A stretch of 64,000 bases of DNA from Allobosea lathyri (GTDB taxonomy: Bacteria > Pseudomonadota > Alphaproteobacteria > Rhizobiales > Beijerinckiaceae): assembly GCF_900108245.1 (NCBI RefSeq), contig NZ_FNUY01000005.1, positions 310,001-374,000 on the forward strand, written 5' to 3'. The position numbers and the translations under genes were made by a program. The stretch's first letter is position 1; each line of letters opens with the position of its first letter. This document shows positions 28,222-38,543 of the stretch, one piece after another. The notes beneath the pieces were generated by a model that saw only the letters and a program-made list of their open reading frames with translations, did not search any database and had not been told where the DNA came from.

Positions 28222-28905
28222 ATGCGCATCCTCGCGATCGACACAGCGCTTGGCGCCTGCTCGGCCTGCGTCCTCGACGCCGGCGAGACGACGCCCTTGG
28301 CGCATGAGCAGATCGCGATGGAGCGAGGTCATGCCGAAGCGCTCATGCCGCTGATCGAGCGTGTGATGAACGCGGTCGAGGGCGGATTCTCATCGCTGGA
28401 TCGTGTCGCGGTCACGGTTGGCCCGGGCAGCTATACCGGCCTGCGCGTCGGCGTCAGCGCGGCGCGCGCCATCGCTCTGGCGGCCGACATACCCGCTGTC
28501 GGCGTCACCACGCTGGCTGCAACCGCCGCTCCGCTGATCGGACGCGAATCCGGCCGCGTCATTGCCGCCGCACTCGACGCCAAGCACGGCCAGGTCTGGT
28601 TCCAGGCGCTGACTTCGGAAGGCAAGCAGCTCGTCTCGCTGCGCCAGGTCAATTACCGCGACGCCGCCCGCGCGATCGGGGCCGGCCCTGTCAGTCTCGT
28701 CGGCTCCTCTGCGCTGGCAGTCGCCAACGAAGCCTGGGCGATCGGGCTCGATGCCCTCGTACTGGACGATGCGCGCGCGCCCGACGTGACCTGGGTCGCG
28801 CGCCTCGGCCTGATAGCCGATCCCGAAACCGCGCCGCCGCGCCCGCTTTACCTCAAGGCGCCGGAGACGACCCCGCAGGATCGCGCCCGCCTGCCACGGC
28901 GCTAA
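28222..28905 (+). CDS. tsaB: tRNA threonylcarbamoyladenosine modification protein TsaB
   Basis: Scaffold partner of TsaD in making t6A37 on tRNAs that decode ANN codons. The 227-residue product has the ASKHA-like N-terminus MRILAIDTALGACSACVLD and the signature HAEALMPLI...VGPGSYTGLRVGVSAARA. It lacks the metal-binding residues of TsaD, as expected. The rimI-like gene follows directly, a classic TsaB-RimI arrangement. Confidence 0.94.
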   Translation: MRILAIDTALGACSACVLDAGETTPLAHEQIAMERGHAEALMPLIERVMNAVEGGFSSLDRVAVTVGPGSYTGLRVGVSAARAIALAADIPAVGVTTLAATAAPLIGRESGRVIAAALDAKHGQVWFQALTSEGKQLVSLRQVNYRDAARAIGAGPVSLVGSSALAVANEAWAIGLDALVLDDARAPDVTWVARLGLIADPETAPPRPLYLKAPETTPQDRARLPRR

Positions 28906-28950
28906 AAGCGCAACGTCAGCTGCTGAAATCACCGGGCTCCAGAGCATCGC

Positions 28951-29508
28951 ATGGCGCGTATGCCTGCAATCAGGGGGTTGCCAGAGCATGCGACTATGCC
29001 ATCAAGCGCCATGGACTGGCTGCGCAGACTTCTCCACCCCGAATCGGCACCGGCACGAACCGGCCGGCTCGATGTCCGCCATGCCCGGCATGTCGCGGCG
29101 CTGCATCATCTGGGCGGCTTCGCGCGCGGCTGGGAGCCCGGCGAATGCGCGGCGCTGCTTGCCGACCCTGCCGTGATGACCGATGGCGTCTTTGCGGCAA
29201 GCGCGGCCCATCCCGATGGTTTCGTGATGTCGCGCAAGGCAGCCGACGAGGCGGAAATCCTCAGCATCGTGGTGTCACCGGCGCGGCGGCGCGACGGGCT
29301 CGCCCGGACGCTGCTCGGCGCCCACCTTGCCGGGCTTGCCGCAAAAGGGGTCGTTCAGGTCTTCCTCGAGGTCGAGGACGGCAATCTGCCGGCCGAAAAG
29401 CTCTACCGGCATTTCGGCTTTCGCGAAGTGGGCCGCCGGAAGGGCTACTATCCCAAGCCCGATGGCAGCCGCGTGGCCGCGATCGCGATGCGGCTCGATC
29501 TCGCATGA
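28951..29508 (+). CDS. rimI: GNAT acetyltransferase, RimI-like
   Basis: Predicted N-alpha-acetyltransferase of ribosomal protein S18 by context after tsaB. The GNAT core is visible: ILSIVVSPARRRDGLARTLLGAHL carries the acetyl-CoA pyrophosphate loop (R-R-x-G-L-A), and VQVFLEVEDGNLPAEKLYRHFGFREVGRRKGYY ends the fold. The true start may be ATG 28996 (MPSSAMDWL), which shortens the 185-residue frame by 15. Short intergenic spacing to tsaB and plsC suggests one operon. Confidence 0.88.
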   Translation: MARMPAIRGLPEHATMPSSAMDWLRRLLHPESAPARTGRLDVRHARHVAALHHLGGFARGWEPGECAALLADPAVMTDGVFAASAAHPDGFVMSRKAADEAEILSIVVSPARRRDGLARTLLGAHLAGLAAKGVVQVFLEVEDGNLPAEKLYRHFGFREVGRRKGYYPKPDGSRVAAIAMRLDLA

Positions 29509-29524
29509 GCGGACCCCGTCAGCC

Positions 29525-30331
29525 ATGAATGGACTTCATCCCGGCGCGATCCTGCGGCTCGTCCTGCTGGCACTCGGCACGTTTGCGCTGCTGCCCTGGC
29601 ATCTCATCGCGATGCGTCTCAGCCCGCAGCGCCACGGCCAGGTGCTGCCGATGCTGTTTCACCGCCTCGTCTGCCGCTGCCTCGGCGTGCGCCGGCGCGT
29701 GCGGGGGACGCCGCCTGCGCACGGCGCCGGTGGGTTGATCGTCGCGAACCACGTCTCCTGGCTCGATATTTCCGTGATCGGCGCAACGCGGCCGCTTTCG
29801 TTCGTGGCGAAGAGCGAGGTTTCGAAATGGCCGGTGATCGGTTGGCTCGCCAGCCTGCAGCGCACCGTCTTCATCGACCGCCAGCGTCGCACGGCGACAG
29901 CGGGCGTCGCCGCTGAAATGGGCGCACGCATTTCCGCGGGAGAGGCGGTCGTGCTCTTCGCCGAGGGGACCACCGGCGATGGCACCCGCATCCTGCCGCT
30001 GCGTTCGTCGCTTCTTGGCGCCGCGCATCAGGCGCTCGACACCAACGGCAACGGCGATGTGACGATCTATCCGCTGACGCTGACCTATACCGGCTATCAC
30101 GGCATGGCGGGCGGGCGGGCGGAACGTAGCGCGCTGGCCTGGCATGGCGATACCGAGCTCGCGCCGCATCTGCGGGCTATGCTCGATATCGGGGCGATCG
30201 ATGTCGAGCTCGCCTGGGGTGAGCCGATCACGATGCACGCCAAGACCTCGCGCAAGGAAGCGACCCGCCTCGCCGGGATCGCGATCCGCCGCGCACGCCA
30301 GGAAGCGGTCAGCGGGCGCGCACTCGGCTGA
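29525..30331 (+). CDS. plsC: 1-acyl-sn-glycerol-3-phosphate acyltransferase
   Basis: Membrane-associated acyltransferase that makes phosphatidic acid. The 268-residue product begins with a hydrophobic helix (LRLVLLALGTFALLPW), then the acyltransferase box NHVSWLD, the FIDRQRR segment and FAEGTTGDG, which corresponds to the third conserved block. ATG 29525 starts 16 bases after rimI. In this family some members act on ornithine lipids (OlsA), so the acceptor is not certain. Confidence 0.88.
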   Translation: MNGLHPGAILRLVLLALGTFALLPWHLIAMRLSPQRHGQVLPMLFHRLVCRCLGVRRRVRGTPPAHGAGGLIVANHVSWLDISVIGATRPLSFVAKSEVSKWPVIGWLASLQRTVFIDRQRRTATAGVAAEMGARISAGEAVVLFAEGTTGDGTRILPLRSSLLGAAHQALDTNGNGDVTIYPLTLTYTGYHGMAGGRAERSALAWHGDTELAPHLRAMLDIGAIDVELAWGEPITMHAKTSRKEATRLAGIAIRRARQEAVSGRALG

Positions 30332-30416
30332 GCCTGAACTGGCTCGGATGTTGCTTCCACATCCGAACAGGAACGCGGTCATTTCCACGAGGCGCAATCC
30401 GGAGTAAGGAGACGGT

Positions 30417-31817
30417 TTGGAGACCCGATCCGCTACGATGAAGAAAGTCCACATCAAGTCCTTCGGCTGCCAGATGAACGTCTATGACGGGCAGCGCATG
30501 GCCGATATCCTGAGCCATCAGGGCTATGAGGAGACGGCGACGCCTGAAGGCGCGGACCTGATCCTGCTCAATACCTGCCATATCCGCGATCGCGCGGTGC
30601 AGAAGGTCTATACCGAGCTCGGCAAGCTGCGCGACCTGAAGATCGAGCAGAAGGCCAATGGCCAGTACACGAAGATCGTCGTCGCCGGCTGCGTCGCGCA
30701 AGCCGAAGGCGCCGAGATTCAGCGCCGTCAGCCGGCTGTCGACCTCGTCGTGGGGCCACAGGCCTATCATCGCCTGCCGGAACTGTTGGCGCAGACGGGA
30801 CGCGTCGTCGATACCGACCTGCCGATCGACGACAAGTTCGGATATCTGCCCGCGCCCAAGCCGGCCGCGATCGTGGCGCGCGGCATCTCGGCTTTCGTCA
30901 CGGTGCAGGAAGGCTGCGACAAATTCTGCGCCTTCTGCGTCGTGCCCTATACGCGCGGCGCGGAGTTCTCGCGCCCGGCCGCCCAGGTTCTCGTCGAGGT
31001 CGAGCGGCTCGCGGCAGCCGGCGTGCAGGACGTCACGCTGATCGGCCAGAACGTCAACGCCTATCATGGCGAGGGGCCGGACGGCGCCGTCTGGGGCCTG
31101 GCGCGGCTGATGCAGCGCGTCGCCGAGGTGCCCGGAATCACCCGCATCCGCTACACCACCAGCCATCCGCGCGACATGGGAGATGACCTCATCGCCGCCC
31201 ATCGCGACCTGCCGCAGCTGATGCCCTTCCTGCATCTCCCGGTACAGGCCGGCTCGGACCGGATCCTCGCCGCGATGAACCGCAAGCATACCGGCGACGA
31301 ATATCGCCGGCTGATCGACAAAATCCGGCAGGCGAGGCCCGATATTGCGCTGTCATCGGATTTCATCGTCGGCTTCCCCGGTGAGAGCGACGATGATTTC
31401 GAGGATACGATCAAGCTCGTCGACGAAATCGGCTTCGCCTCCAGCTATTCCTTCAAATACTCGCCGCGGCCCGGCACGCCGGCCGCCGATCTCCGCGCGC
31501 AGGTCCCCGCCGCGGCGATGCATGAGCGCCTGCTGCGCCTGCAAGAGCGTATCGAGCACCATCGGCAGGCCTTCAACCACGCCATGGTCGGGCGAACGGT
31601 GGAAATCCTGCTCGAACGCGTCGGTCGCCACCCCGGCCAGCTTGCGGGAAAATCGCCCTACCTTCAGGCTGTGCAGATCGAGACGCAGGCGAATCAGATC
31701 GGCGACAGGGTGCAGGTGGTGATCGAGCGCGCGGGGTCGAACTCGCTGTTCGGCCGCAAGGCCGGGCCGGAGGATCTTGCCGCGAAGGATCTTGCCACCA
31801 AGGAGCTGGCCGCGTGA
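30417..31817 (+). CDS. miaB: tRNA-2-methylthio-N6-dimethylallyladenosine synthase MiaB
   Basis: Radical SAM methylthiotransferase acting on i6A37 of tRNA. It has the N-terminal UPF0004 domain with three cluster cysteines (FGCQMN, NTCHIRD, VAGCVAQ), the radical SAM motif [17 protein letters not shown] and a C-terminal TRAM domain, 466 residues in total. TTG 30417 is chosen because AAGGAG lies five bases upstream; ATG 30438 would shorten it by seven. The C-terminal tail has a short repeat [12 protein letters not shown]. Confidence 0.95.
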   Translation: METRSATMKKVHIKSFGCQMNVYDGQRMADILSHQGYEETATPEGADLILLNTCHIRDRAVQKVYTELGKLRDLKIEQKANGQYTKIVVAGCVAQAEGAEIQRRQPAVDLVVGPQAYHRLPELLAQTGRVVDTDLPIDDKFGYLPAPKPAAIVARGISAFVTVQEGCDKFCAFCVVPYTRGAEFSRPAAQVLVEVERLAAAGVQDVTLIGQNVNAYHGEGPDGAVWGLARLMQRVAEVPGITRIRYTTSHPRDMGDDLIAAHRDLPQLMPFLHLPVQAGSDRILAAMNRKHTGDEYRRLIDKIRQARPDIALSSDFIVGFPGESDDDFEDTIKLVDEIGFASSYSFKYSPRPGTPAADLRAQVPAAAMHERLLRLQERIEHHRQAFNHAMVGRTVEILLERVGRHPGQLAGKSPYLQAVQIETQANQIGDRVQVVIERAGSNSLFGRKAGPEDLAAKDLATKELAA

Positions 31818-31920
31818 GCGCGCGCCATTCCCTGTTCATCCGGACGGCGACCTTGAGCGTCTGTCATCAGACTGAAATCGTCGCATCCGCTCATGCCAAC
31901 GGATCGGCAAGATTGCGCGA

Positions 31921-31965
31921 TGCAAGACGGCCTACTGCAAGACCGCGTACTGCAAGACTGCCTGC
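31921..31965. repeat. three tandem 15-mers upstream of phoH
   Basis: Three copies beginning TGCAAGAC at 31921, 31936 and 31951 each differ at a few positions (TGCAAGACGGCCTAC, TGCAAGACCGCGTAC, TGCAAGACTGCCTGC). They lie between miaB and phoH in a stretch without a convincing gene. Confidence 0.75.
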
Positions 31966-32042
31966 CCCGAGACTACATATGACAGGACGAACCGGCCCCA
32001 CGCTCATGTCCGGCCGGAACAGGCGCCAGGGAGACGACGCTT

Positions 32043-33209
32043 TTGGCACAGGCTGACTCGACGACCCCGAGACCGGAACGAAGCCCACGCCGCGATACGG
32101 CATCCACACGCGTGGAAAGCCTGACGCGCGACGGATTGCCTGCCACAGAGGTCCTGCTGTCATTCGACGACAACCGGCTGGCAAGCCTGGTGTTCGGCGA
32201 TTACGACCAGAATCTCGCGCATCTGGAGCGGCGCCTGGGCGTCGTGATCAGCCCCAACGGCAATCACGCCACCATCAAGGGGCCGCGCGAGACCGCCGAA
32301 CAGGCCGGGCGCGTGCTGAAGACGCTCTACACGCGCGCCAAGGCCGGAGCCTCCGTCACGCTCGGCGAGGTCGACGGCGCGATCGAGGAGAGCAACGTGC
32401 AGCGTTCGTTCTTCCCGGCCGATAATGCCGGCAAGGCTTCCTTCGAGGCGATCGTGACCCGCAAGCGCGGGCCGGTGCGGGCGCGCAATGCAGCGCAGGA
32501 CGCCTATCTGCGCCAGCTCAAGCGTCACGAACTCGTGCTCGCCGAGGGACCTGCCGGCACCGGCAAGACCTGGCTTGCGGTCGGTCATGCCGTATCCCTG
32601 ATCGAGCAGGGCGTGGTCGAGCGCATGGTGCTGTCGCGCCCGGCGGTCGAGGCCGGCGAAAGGCTGGGATTCCTGCCCGGCGACATGCGCGAGAAGGTCG
32701 ACCCTTATCTGCGGCCGATCTACGACGCGCTCAACGATTTCATGGAGGCGCGCCATGTCGAACGCGCGCTGCAGACGGGCATGATCGAGATCGCGCCGCT
32801 GGCCTTCATGCGCGGGCGGACCTTGAGCAACGCCGTCGTGCTGCTCGACGAGGCGCAGAATGCGACCTCGGTGCAGATGAAGATGTTCCTGACCCGCCTC
32901 GGCGAAGGGTCGCGGATGATCATCACCGGCGATCCCTCGCAGATCGACCTGCCGCCGGGCCAGCGCTCCGGGCTGATCGAAGCGGTGAAATTGCTTTCGG
33001 GGGTCGAAGGCGTCGGCCATGCCAAGTTCGAGGAGGGCGACGTTGTCCGCCACGATCTGGTGCGCCGCATCGTCATGGCCTATGAGAGCGCCTCGCGCCG
33101 TGAGCGCGAGGAACGGGAAGAACGTTTGCGCGCGCCAATGTCCGAAATCCCCGTCGAGAGCGACAGCGAAGGATTGAAGCGGACATTGTCGCGGGAGCGG
33201 CCGCGATGA
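32043..33209 (+). CDS. phoH: PhoH-family ATPase
   Basis: A 388-residue PhoH protein: an N-terminal KH-like region with NLAHLERRLGVVISPNGNHATIKG, then a P-loop ATPase with Walker A GPAGTGKTWLA and Walker B VLLDEAQN, and sensor motif ITGDPSQIDLPPG. Implicated in RNA metabolism together with YbeY, encoded next. The start is TTG 32043 with GGGAG nine bases before it. The stop overlaps the ybeY ATG by four bases, so the two are coupled. Confidence 0.93.
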   Translation: MAQADSTTPRPERSPRRDTASTRVESLTRDGLPATEVLLSFDDNRLASLVFGDYDQNLAHLERRLGVVISPNGNHATIKGPRETAEQAGRVLKTLYTRAKAGASVTLGEVDGAIEESNVQRSFFPADNAGKASFEAIVTRKRGPVRARNAAQDAYLRQLKRHELVLAEGPAGTGKTWLAVGHAVSLIEQGVVERMVLSRPAVEAGERLGFLPGDMREKVDPYLRPIYDALNDFMEARHVERALQTGMIEIAPLAFMRGRTLSNAVVLLDEAQNATSVQMKMFLTRLGEGSRMIITGDPSQIDLPPGQRSGLIEAVKLLSGVEGVGHAKFEEGDVVRHDLVRRIVMAYESASRREREEREERLRAPMSEIPVESDSEGLKRTLSRERPR

Positions 33210-33796
33210 AGGATCGACCTCGTTCGCGGCGCTCCGCGCCGCGAACGCCAAAGGCAGAGCCGACGCTCGCCATCGCGCTCAGAGCCCAATCGCGGCGCTG
33301 GCGCGATCTGGGCGATCTGGCGGCCCTGCGCGAGCGCGTGACGCAGGCGACGGAAGCGGCCCTGGCAGTGGCGCCGCTCAAGCCGCTGACCGGAGCCGAA
33401 GTCAGCCTGCTCCTGACCGACGACAAGCGCATCCGCATCGTCAACCGCGACTGGCGCGGCATCGACAAGGCGACCAACGTGCTCTCCTTCCCCGCCGCGC
33501 CACCGGAGCGGATCGCTGCAAGCCCCCTTCTCGGCGACATCGTGCTGGCCTACGAGACCGTGGCACGCGAGGCCCTGTCGGAAGGTAAGAGCGCCAGTGA
33601 CCATCTCAGCCATCTCGTGATCCACGGGCTGCTGCATCTGCTCGGCGAAGATCACGAGACCGAAGCCGAGGCGCAGCGCATGGAAAGCCTCGAAGTGGCG
33701 GCGCTCGCCCGGCTCGGCATCGCCGACCCCTATGCCGACGGCGAGCTCCTGACCAACCCGCATCCCCCGCTTCCGGACCAGCCGCCAAGACCATGA
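33206..33796 (+). CDS. ybeY: endoribonuclease YbeY (16S rRNA maturation)
   Basis: Single-strand endonuclease for 16S rRNA 3' processing and ribosome quality control. The zinc motif is HLVIHGLLHLLGEDHE (H3 pattern), with the upstream conserved RDWRGIDKATNVLSFP. An N-terminal basic extension of about 20 residues makes it 196 residues. It overlaps phoH at its start and corC at its end. Confidence 0.95.
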   Translation: MKDRPRSRRSAPRTPKAEPTLAIALRAQSRRWRDLGDLAALRERVTQATEAALAVAPLKPLTGAEVSLLLTDDKRIRIVNRDWRGIDKATNVLSFPAAPPERIAASPLLGDIVLAYETVAREALSEGKSASDHLSHLVIHGLLHLLGEDHETEAEAQRMESLEVAALARLGIADPYADGELLTNPHPPLPDQPPRP

Positions 33797-34776
33797 GCGA
33801 CGACAGTCGACAGAACCAGACCGAAGCCGCCGGGCGCGGACTTTCCCATTGGCTCAGCCAATTCCTCGACCGGCTCGGTTTTCGCGGCGGCGGCACCATC
33901 CGGGAGGACATCACCGAAGCCCTGGCGCAGGGCGGCGACCAGCTCGCCGATCTCAGCGCCCAGGAACGGGCGATGCTCTCCAATGTGCTGAGCCTGCGCG
34001 AGCGGCGGGTCGGCGACGTGATGATCCCGCGCGCCGACATCGTCGCAGTCCCCGCCGATGCCACGTTGGACGAGTTGCTCGCGCTGTTCCGGACGGCCGG
34101 ACACTCGCGCCTGCCGGTCTTCGACGATTCCCTCGACGACCCCCGCGGCATGGTCCATATCCGCGACTTCCTCGAATTCATCGCCGAGAAGGCGAAGGCC
34201 GAGCATAGCGCAGGCCTGACCGAAACCGCCTTCCACGACCTGGCCGCGGTCGACCTCTCGGTCACGCTCGCCACGACCAAGATCCTGCGCCCTGTCCTCT
34301 ATGTCCCGCCTTCGATGCCGGCGGTCGACCTGCTGGTGAAGATGCAGGCGACACGAACCCATATAGCACTCGTCATCGACGAGTATGGCGGCACGGACGG
34401 GCTGGTCTCGATGGAGGATCTGGTCGAGATCGTCGTCGGCGACATCGAAGACGAGCACGATCTCGACGAGGCCCCGACCATTGCGCCTGTCGGTGACGAC
34501 CGCTTCGTCGCCGATGCACGCGCGACGCTGGACGAGTTGAGGGACGCCACCGGCATCGACCTCTCCGAGACCGAGATCGCTGAGGATATCGATACGCTGG
34601 GCGGGCTGATCGTGACGCTTGCCGGCCGCGTGCCGGCCAAGGGCGAGTTGATCGAGGGGCCGCACGGCCTCGAATTCGAGATTATCGATGCTGATTCGCG
34701 CCGCATCAAGCGGCTGAACATCCATCGACGCAGCCCCGCCTCTCCCGACACGGTATCGCCGGTGGAACCCGGCTGA
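33793..34776 (+). CDS. corC: CorC/HlyC-type hemolysin-like CBS protein
   Basis: A 327-residue cytoplasmic protein with two CBS domains ([23 protein letters not shown] and the second around [28 protein letters not shown]) and the C-terminal CorC_HlyC FAD-binding-like domain ([20 protein letters not shown]). It lacks the membrane-bound DUF21 part of larger relatives. Linked to magnesium/cobalt handling, and the ybeY-corC-lnt order is well conserved. Confidence 0.92.
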   Translation: MSDDSRQNQTEAAGRGLSHWLSQFLDRLGFRGGGTIREDITEALAQGGDQLADLSAQERAMLSNVLSLRERRVGDVMIPRADIVAVPADATLDELLALFRTAGHSRLPVFDDSLDDPRGMVHIRDFLEFIAEKAKAEHSAGLTETAFHDLAAVDLSVTLATTKILRPVLYVPPSMPAVDLLVKMQATRTHIALVIDEYGGTDGLVSMEDLVEIVVGDIEDEHDLDEAPTIAPVGDDRFVADARATLDELRDATGIDLSETEIAEDIDTLGGLIVTLAGRVPAKGELIEGPHGLEFEIIDADSRRIKRLNIHRRSPASPDTVSPVEPG

Positions 34777-36371
34777 TGCGTATGGCTTCGCTGGCCGACA
34801 GGGTCATCCTCGCCTGGGGATGGCCCAGGCGCCTGATCGCGCTCGCTGCAGGGGCCAGCGGCGCGCTGGCGCTGCCGCCGCTCGATCTCTGGCCGCTGAT
34901 CGTCGTGCCGATGACGGTCGCCATATGGCTGATCGACGGCGCCGTCGGCACCAGCGCAGTCGCCCGCTTTCGGGCGGCCGCTGCTGCCGGATGGTGGTGG
35001 GGTTTCGGCTTTTTTCTCGCGGGTTTGTGGTGGCTGGGGGCCGCCTTTCTGGTCGAGGCCGATAAATTCGCCTGGGCGATGCCGCTGGGCGTCGTCGCAC
35101 TGCCGGCCTTTCTCGCGCTTTTTCCAGCACTGGCCTTCGGCTGCGCGCGACTCGCCTGGCCAAGCGGAGCCGGCCGCATCCTGATGCTGGCGGTGGCCCT
35201 GTCGCTGAGCGAATGGCTGCGCGGCCATGTGCTCACCGGCTTTCCCTGGAACGTCTACGGCATGATGCTCGCCGGGCAGGGTTTCATCGCCCAGTTCGCC
35301 GCGATCGCCGGGCTCTACGGACTTACCGTGGTCGCGGTCGCGATCGGGGCCGCGCCCGCAACGCTGGGAACGGCGGAGACCGCGGCCGGACGCTGGCGCG
35401 CACCCGTGCTGGCGCTGCTCGGGCTTGCGGGTTTGGTCGGTTTCGGAATCTGGCGCGTGCCGCCGGAAGCCTCCCCCTCGGTCGCCGGCGTCAGGCTGCG
35501 ACTGATGCAGCCCAATTTGCCGCAGGACGCCAAGTTCAGCCCGCGCAATGGCGAAGCGATCCTGAACCAGTACCTCGCATTGAGCGACCGGGCGACGAGC
35601 CCGACCACGCTCGGCGTCCAGAATGTGACGCATCTGATCTGGCCGGAATCGGCTTTTCCCTTCCTGCTCGGACGCACGCCTGCCGCGCTTTCGCGGATCG
35701 CTGCGCTGCTACCGCCCGATGTGACGCTGATCACAGGGGCGGCCCGCGCCGGAGAGGCGCTGCCTGGCGAAAGCCGGCCGCCGATCTTCAATTCGATTCA
35801 GGTGGTGAACGATGAAGGCACCATCGTCTCGAGCTACGACAAGGTGCACCTTGTACCCTTCGGCGAATATCTGCCGCCGATCCTGGAAACCCTTATCCGC
35901 AAGGTTGGTCTGTCGGAGTTCGTCTCGGTGCCCGGCGGGTTCGCTTCGGGGACGCGGCGGATGCCGCTTGCCATTCGCGGCCTGCCGGTCGCGGCGCCGC
36001 TGATCTGCTACGAAGTCGTGTTCCCGGGCGCGGTCGCGCCGCAAGGGCCGCGCGCCGGCTTTTTCCTCAACCTCACCAATGACGGATGGTTCGGCCAGAC
36101 CAGCGGACCGTATCAGCATCTGGCGCAGGCCCGGCTGCGCAGTATCGAGGAAGGATTGCCGCTCGTGCGCGTGGCCAATACCGGGATTTCGGCTGTCGTC
36201 GACGCCTATGGCCGGATCGTTGCCAGTCTGCCGCTCGGCACCACCGGCGTGCTCGACGCAAACCTGCCGCAAAGAGCGCCCAATACCCTCTATGGACGCT
36301 GGGGAGATGTCATTTTCGCGGCACTTCTAGTATTGTCCTTGCTGCTCTCGCGGGCCCATTTTGGCAGGTGA
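34776..36371 (+). CDS. lnt: apolipoprotein N-acyltransferase
   Basis: Adds the third acyl chain to lipoproteins in the inner membrane, which this organism needs for proteins such as MltA encoded further on. The 531-residue product has about six N-terminal helices, then the periplasmic nitrilase-like domain with the catalytic Glu (IWPESAFPF), Lys ([12 protein letters not shown]) and Cys ([10 protein letters not shown]). ATG 34776 overlaps the corC stop as TGATG. Confidence 0.95.
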   Translation: MRMASLADRVILAWGWPRRLIALAAGASGALALPPLDLWPLIVVPMTVAIWLIDGAVGTSAVARFRAAAAAGWWWGFGFFLAGLWWLGAAFLVEADKFAWAMPLGVVALPAFLALFPALAFGCARLAWPSGAGRILMLAVALSLSEWLRGHVLTGFPWNVYGMMLAGQGFIAQFAAIAGLYGLTVVAVAIGAAPATLGTAETAAGRWRAPVLALLGLAGLVGFGIWRVPPEASPSVAGVRLRLMQPNLPQDAKFSPRNGEAILNQYLALSDRATSPTTLGVQNVTHLIWPESAFPFLLGRTPAALSRIAALLPPDVTLITGAARAGEALPGESRPPIFNSIQVVNDEGTIVSSYDKVHLVPFGEYLPPILETLIRKVGLSEFVSVPGGFASGTRRMPLAIRGLPVAAPLICYEVVFPGAVAPQGPRAGFFLNLTNDGWFGQTSGPYQHLAQARLRSIEEGLPLVRVANTGISAVVDAYGRIVASLPLGTTGVLDANLPQRAPNTLYGRWGDVIFAALLVLSLLLSRAHFGR

Positions 36372-36498
36372 TCCCATTTGGAACTTTTTCGGCGGCAAAG
36401 GATGGTGGTTCGATCTGGAACCATGTAAAACTTCACAACTTACGCGCCAGCCGGACCACGGCACCTGGCCACGCAACTGACGTAAGGGCCGCCAACTC

Positions 36499-36912
36499 AT
36501 GCTGAAGAAAGTCCCCAACCCAATCGATCGCCATGTCGGCAGCCGCGTGCGAATGCGCCGCATGCTGGCCAGCGTGAGCCAGGAAAAATTGGGTGAAGCG
36601 CTCGGGCTGACTTTCCAGCAGATCCAGAAATACGAAAAGGGCTCGAACCGCATCAGCGCGAGCCGCCTGCAGCAGATCGCCAAGATGCTGGACGTGCCGG
36701 TGTCGTTCTTCTTCGACGGCGCCCCGACAGGGGACATGCCGGCCGGCGGTTTCTCCGACGCGGCCTCGACGGCCTATGTTTCCGACTTCATGTCGACCAG
36801 CGAAGGCGTGCAGCTGACCAAGGCTTTCGTACGCATCAAGAGCGCCCGCGTGAGGCGACGGATCGTCGACCTCGTCGAGGCTCTCGCCGAGGATGATAGC
36901 GAAACCACGTGA
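36499..36912 (+). CDS. XRE-family transcriptional regulator
   Basis: A 137-residue protein with an N-terminal Cro/C1-type helix-turn-helix ([40 protein letters not shown]) and a helical tail ([16 protein letters not shown]). This exact type, before metK and trmB, is widespread in Rhizobiales and has been annotated only as a regulator; its target is unclear. No ligand-binding domain is seen. Confidence 0.9.
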   Translation: MLKKVPNPIDRHVGSRVRMRRMLASVSQEKLGEALGLTFQQIQKYEKGSNRISASRLQQIAKMLDVPVSFFFDGAPTGDMPAGGFSDAASTAYVSDFMSTSEGVQLTKAFVRIKSARVRRRIVDLVEALAEDDSETT

Positions 36913-37087
36913 TTTCGCGCAGATTTCGTTCGGCCTGACGAACGTTGATCCCGATAAAAGAATTATTGCGCTTGACGGCGAACGCGTCCGCTGCAAAGAG
37001 GGTGCCCGTTTTCGTTGGCCGACCGCGTCGTCACGCCGGTCTCTTGCCAGTCCCGACTTGCAGTCCCGATCCGAAGGGTTCCTGACC

Positions 37088-38293
37088 GTGTCACGCCAGA
37101 ATTACCTGTTCACCAGCGAATCCGTCGGCGAAGGCCATCCCGACAAGATCTGCGACCGGATCTCCGATGAAGTCGTCGATCTGTTCTTCAAGGAAGCCGC
37201 CAAAGCCGGCATGGATTCGGCGCAGGTCCGCGTCGCCTGCGAGACGCTGGCGACGACCAACCGCGTCATCATCGCCGGCGAGGTCCGCACCTCGCTCGAC
37301 GAGAAGGCGATGAAGAGCAAGGTCAAGTCGGCCGCCCGCAAGGCGATCAAGGCGATCGGCTACGAGCAGGACGGCTTCCACTGGAAGAAGTGCAAGATCG
37401 ACGTGCTGCTGCACGCCCAGTCGGCGGATATCGCCCAGGGCGTCGACGCCGACGGCAACAAGGATGAAGGCGCCGGCGACCAGGGCATCATGTTCGGCTA
37501 TGCCTGCCGCGAGACGCCCGAGCTGATGCCGGCGCCGATCTACTACGCCCACAAGATCCTCGAAGTGCTGGCCAAGGCCCGCCATGCCAAGGAAGGCGGC
37601 GCCGCCAAGCTCGGCCCCGACGCCAAGAGCCAGGTCACGGTCAAGTACGAGAACGGCAAGCCGGTCGGCGTGACGCAGATCGTGCTCTCAACCCAGCATA
37701 CCGACGAAAGCCTGACCTCGGCGGATGTCCGCAAGATCGTCGAGCCCTATATCCGCTCCACGCTTCCCGAGGGCTGGATCTCCAAGGAGACAGTCTGGCA
37801 CGTCAACCCGACCGGCAAGTTCGTGATCGGCGGTCCCGATGGCGATTGCGGCCTGACCGGCCGCAAGATCATCGTCGACACCTATGGCGGTGCTGCCCCC
37901 CATGGCGGCGGTGCGTTCTCCGGCAAGGACCCGACCAAGGTCGACCGTTCGGCTGCCTATGCCGCGCGCTACCTCGCCAAGAACGTCGTTGCAGCCAAGC
38001 TCGCAGACCGCTGCACGATCCAGCTCGCCTACGCCATCGGCGTCGCCAAGCCGCTCTCGATCTATGTCGATCTCTACGGCACCGGCAAAGTCGACGAAGC
38101 CAAGCTCGAGGCCGTGCTCGGCGAGGTCATGGACCTGACGCCGCGCGGGATCCGAAATCATCTCCAGCTCAACAAGCCGATCTATGCCAAATCGGCAGCC
38201 TATGGCCATTTCGGCCGCAAGGCCGGCCGCGACGGCAGCTTCTCCTGGGAGAAGACCGATCTCGTCGACGCGCTGAAGAAGGCCGTTGCCTGA
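37088..38293 (+). CDS. metK: S-adenosylmethionine synthetase
   Basis: Makes SAM from methionine and ATP. The 401-residue enzyme shows [32 protein letters not shown], the loop [21 protein letters not shown] and [23 protein letters not shown]. The start is GTG 37088, GAAGGG lying about twelve bases before it. The frame extends upstream into the XRE gene but that part is not MetK-like. I looked for a SAM riboswitch before it and recognised none. Confidence 0.96.
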   Translation: MSRQNYLFTSESVGEGHPDKICDRISDEVVDLFFKEAAKAGMDSAQVRVACETLATTNRVIIAGEVRTSLDEKAMKSKVKSAARKAIKAIGYEQDGFHWKKCKIDVLLHAQSADIAQGVDADGNKDEGAGDQGIMFGYACRETPELMPAPIYYAHKILEVLAKARHAKEGGAAKLGPDAKSQVTVKYENGKPVGVTQIVLSTQHTDESLTSADVRKIVEPYIRSTLPEGWISKETVWHVNPTGKFVIGGPDGDCGLTGRKIIVDTYGGAAPHGGGAFSGKDPTKVDRSAAYAARYLAKNVVAAKLADRCTIQLAYAIGVAKPLSIYVDLYGTGKVDEAKLEAVLGEVMDLTPRGIRNHLQLNKPIYAKSAAYGHFGRKAGRDGSFSWEKTDLVDALKKAVA

Positions 38294-38319
38294 TCAGCCG
38301 GTTTCGACCGATGTCGATG

Positions 38320-38350
38320 AAGGCCGGGCTCGTCCCGGCCTTTTTCTTTT
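38320..38350 (+). terminator. rho-independent terminator after metK
   Basis: AAGGCCGGG-CTCGT-CCCGGCCTT followed by TTTTTCTTTT gives a 9-bp stem and T run, 27 bases after the metK stop. Confidence 0.9.
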
Positions 38351-38391
38351 GCCAGAAATCTCTAGAGCACAGCGACTGGCTCAATACGCGT

Positions 38392-38501
38392 CGTCATCCT
38401 GGACCAGCGGCCCAGCCGCGCAGCTCCGGGATCCATCGAAGGGCACGGTCATTGCTCTATGATGGATCCCGGCACTCCGCTTCGCTGCGGCCAGGATGAC
38501 G
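38392..38501. repeat. dispersed nested palindrome, copy 3
   Basis: Ends CGTCATCCTGG and CCAGGATGACG are perfect inverted copies, with an inner GGGATCCATC / GATGGATCCC pair. Same family as 7921-8034 and 28073-28178. It lies between metK and trmB. Confidence 0.85.
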
Positions 38502-38543
38502 GCGCGTTTCTGCAAGAAAACCCCGGCTTCAAAGACGATTGAC

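Noticed and set aside
36913..37087. Possible SAM riboswitch upstream of metK
   Set aside because: No SAM-I, SAM-II or SAM/SAH consensus elements could be recognised by eye in the roughly 175 bases before the GTG start.
36893..37087. N-terminal extension of metK into the XRE gene
   Set aside because: The extension is not MetK-like; the family start is at the GTG 37088.
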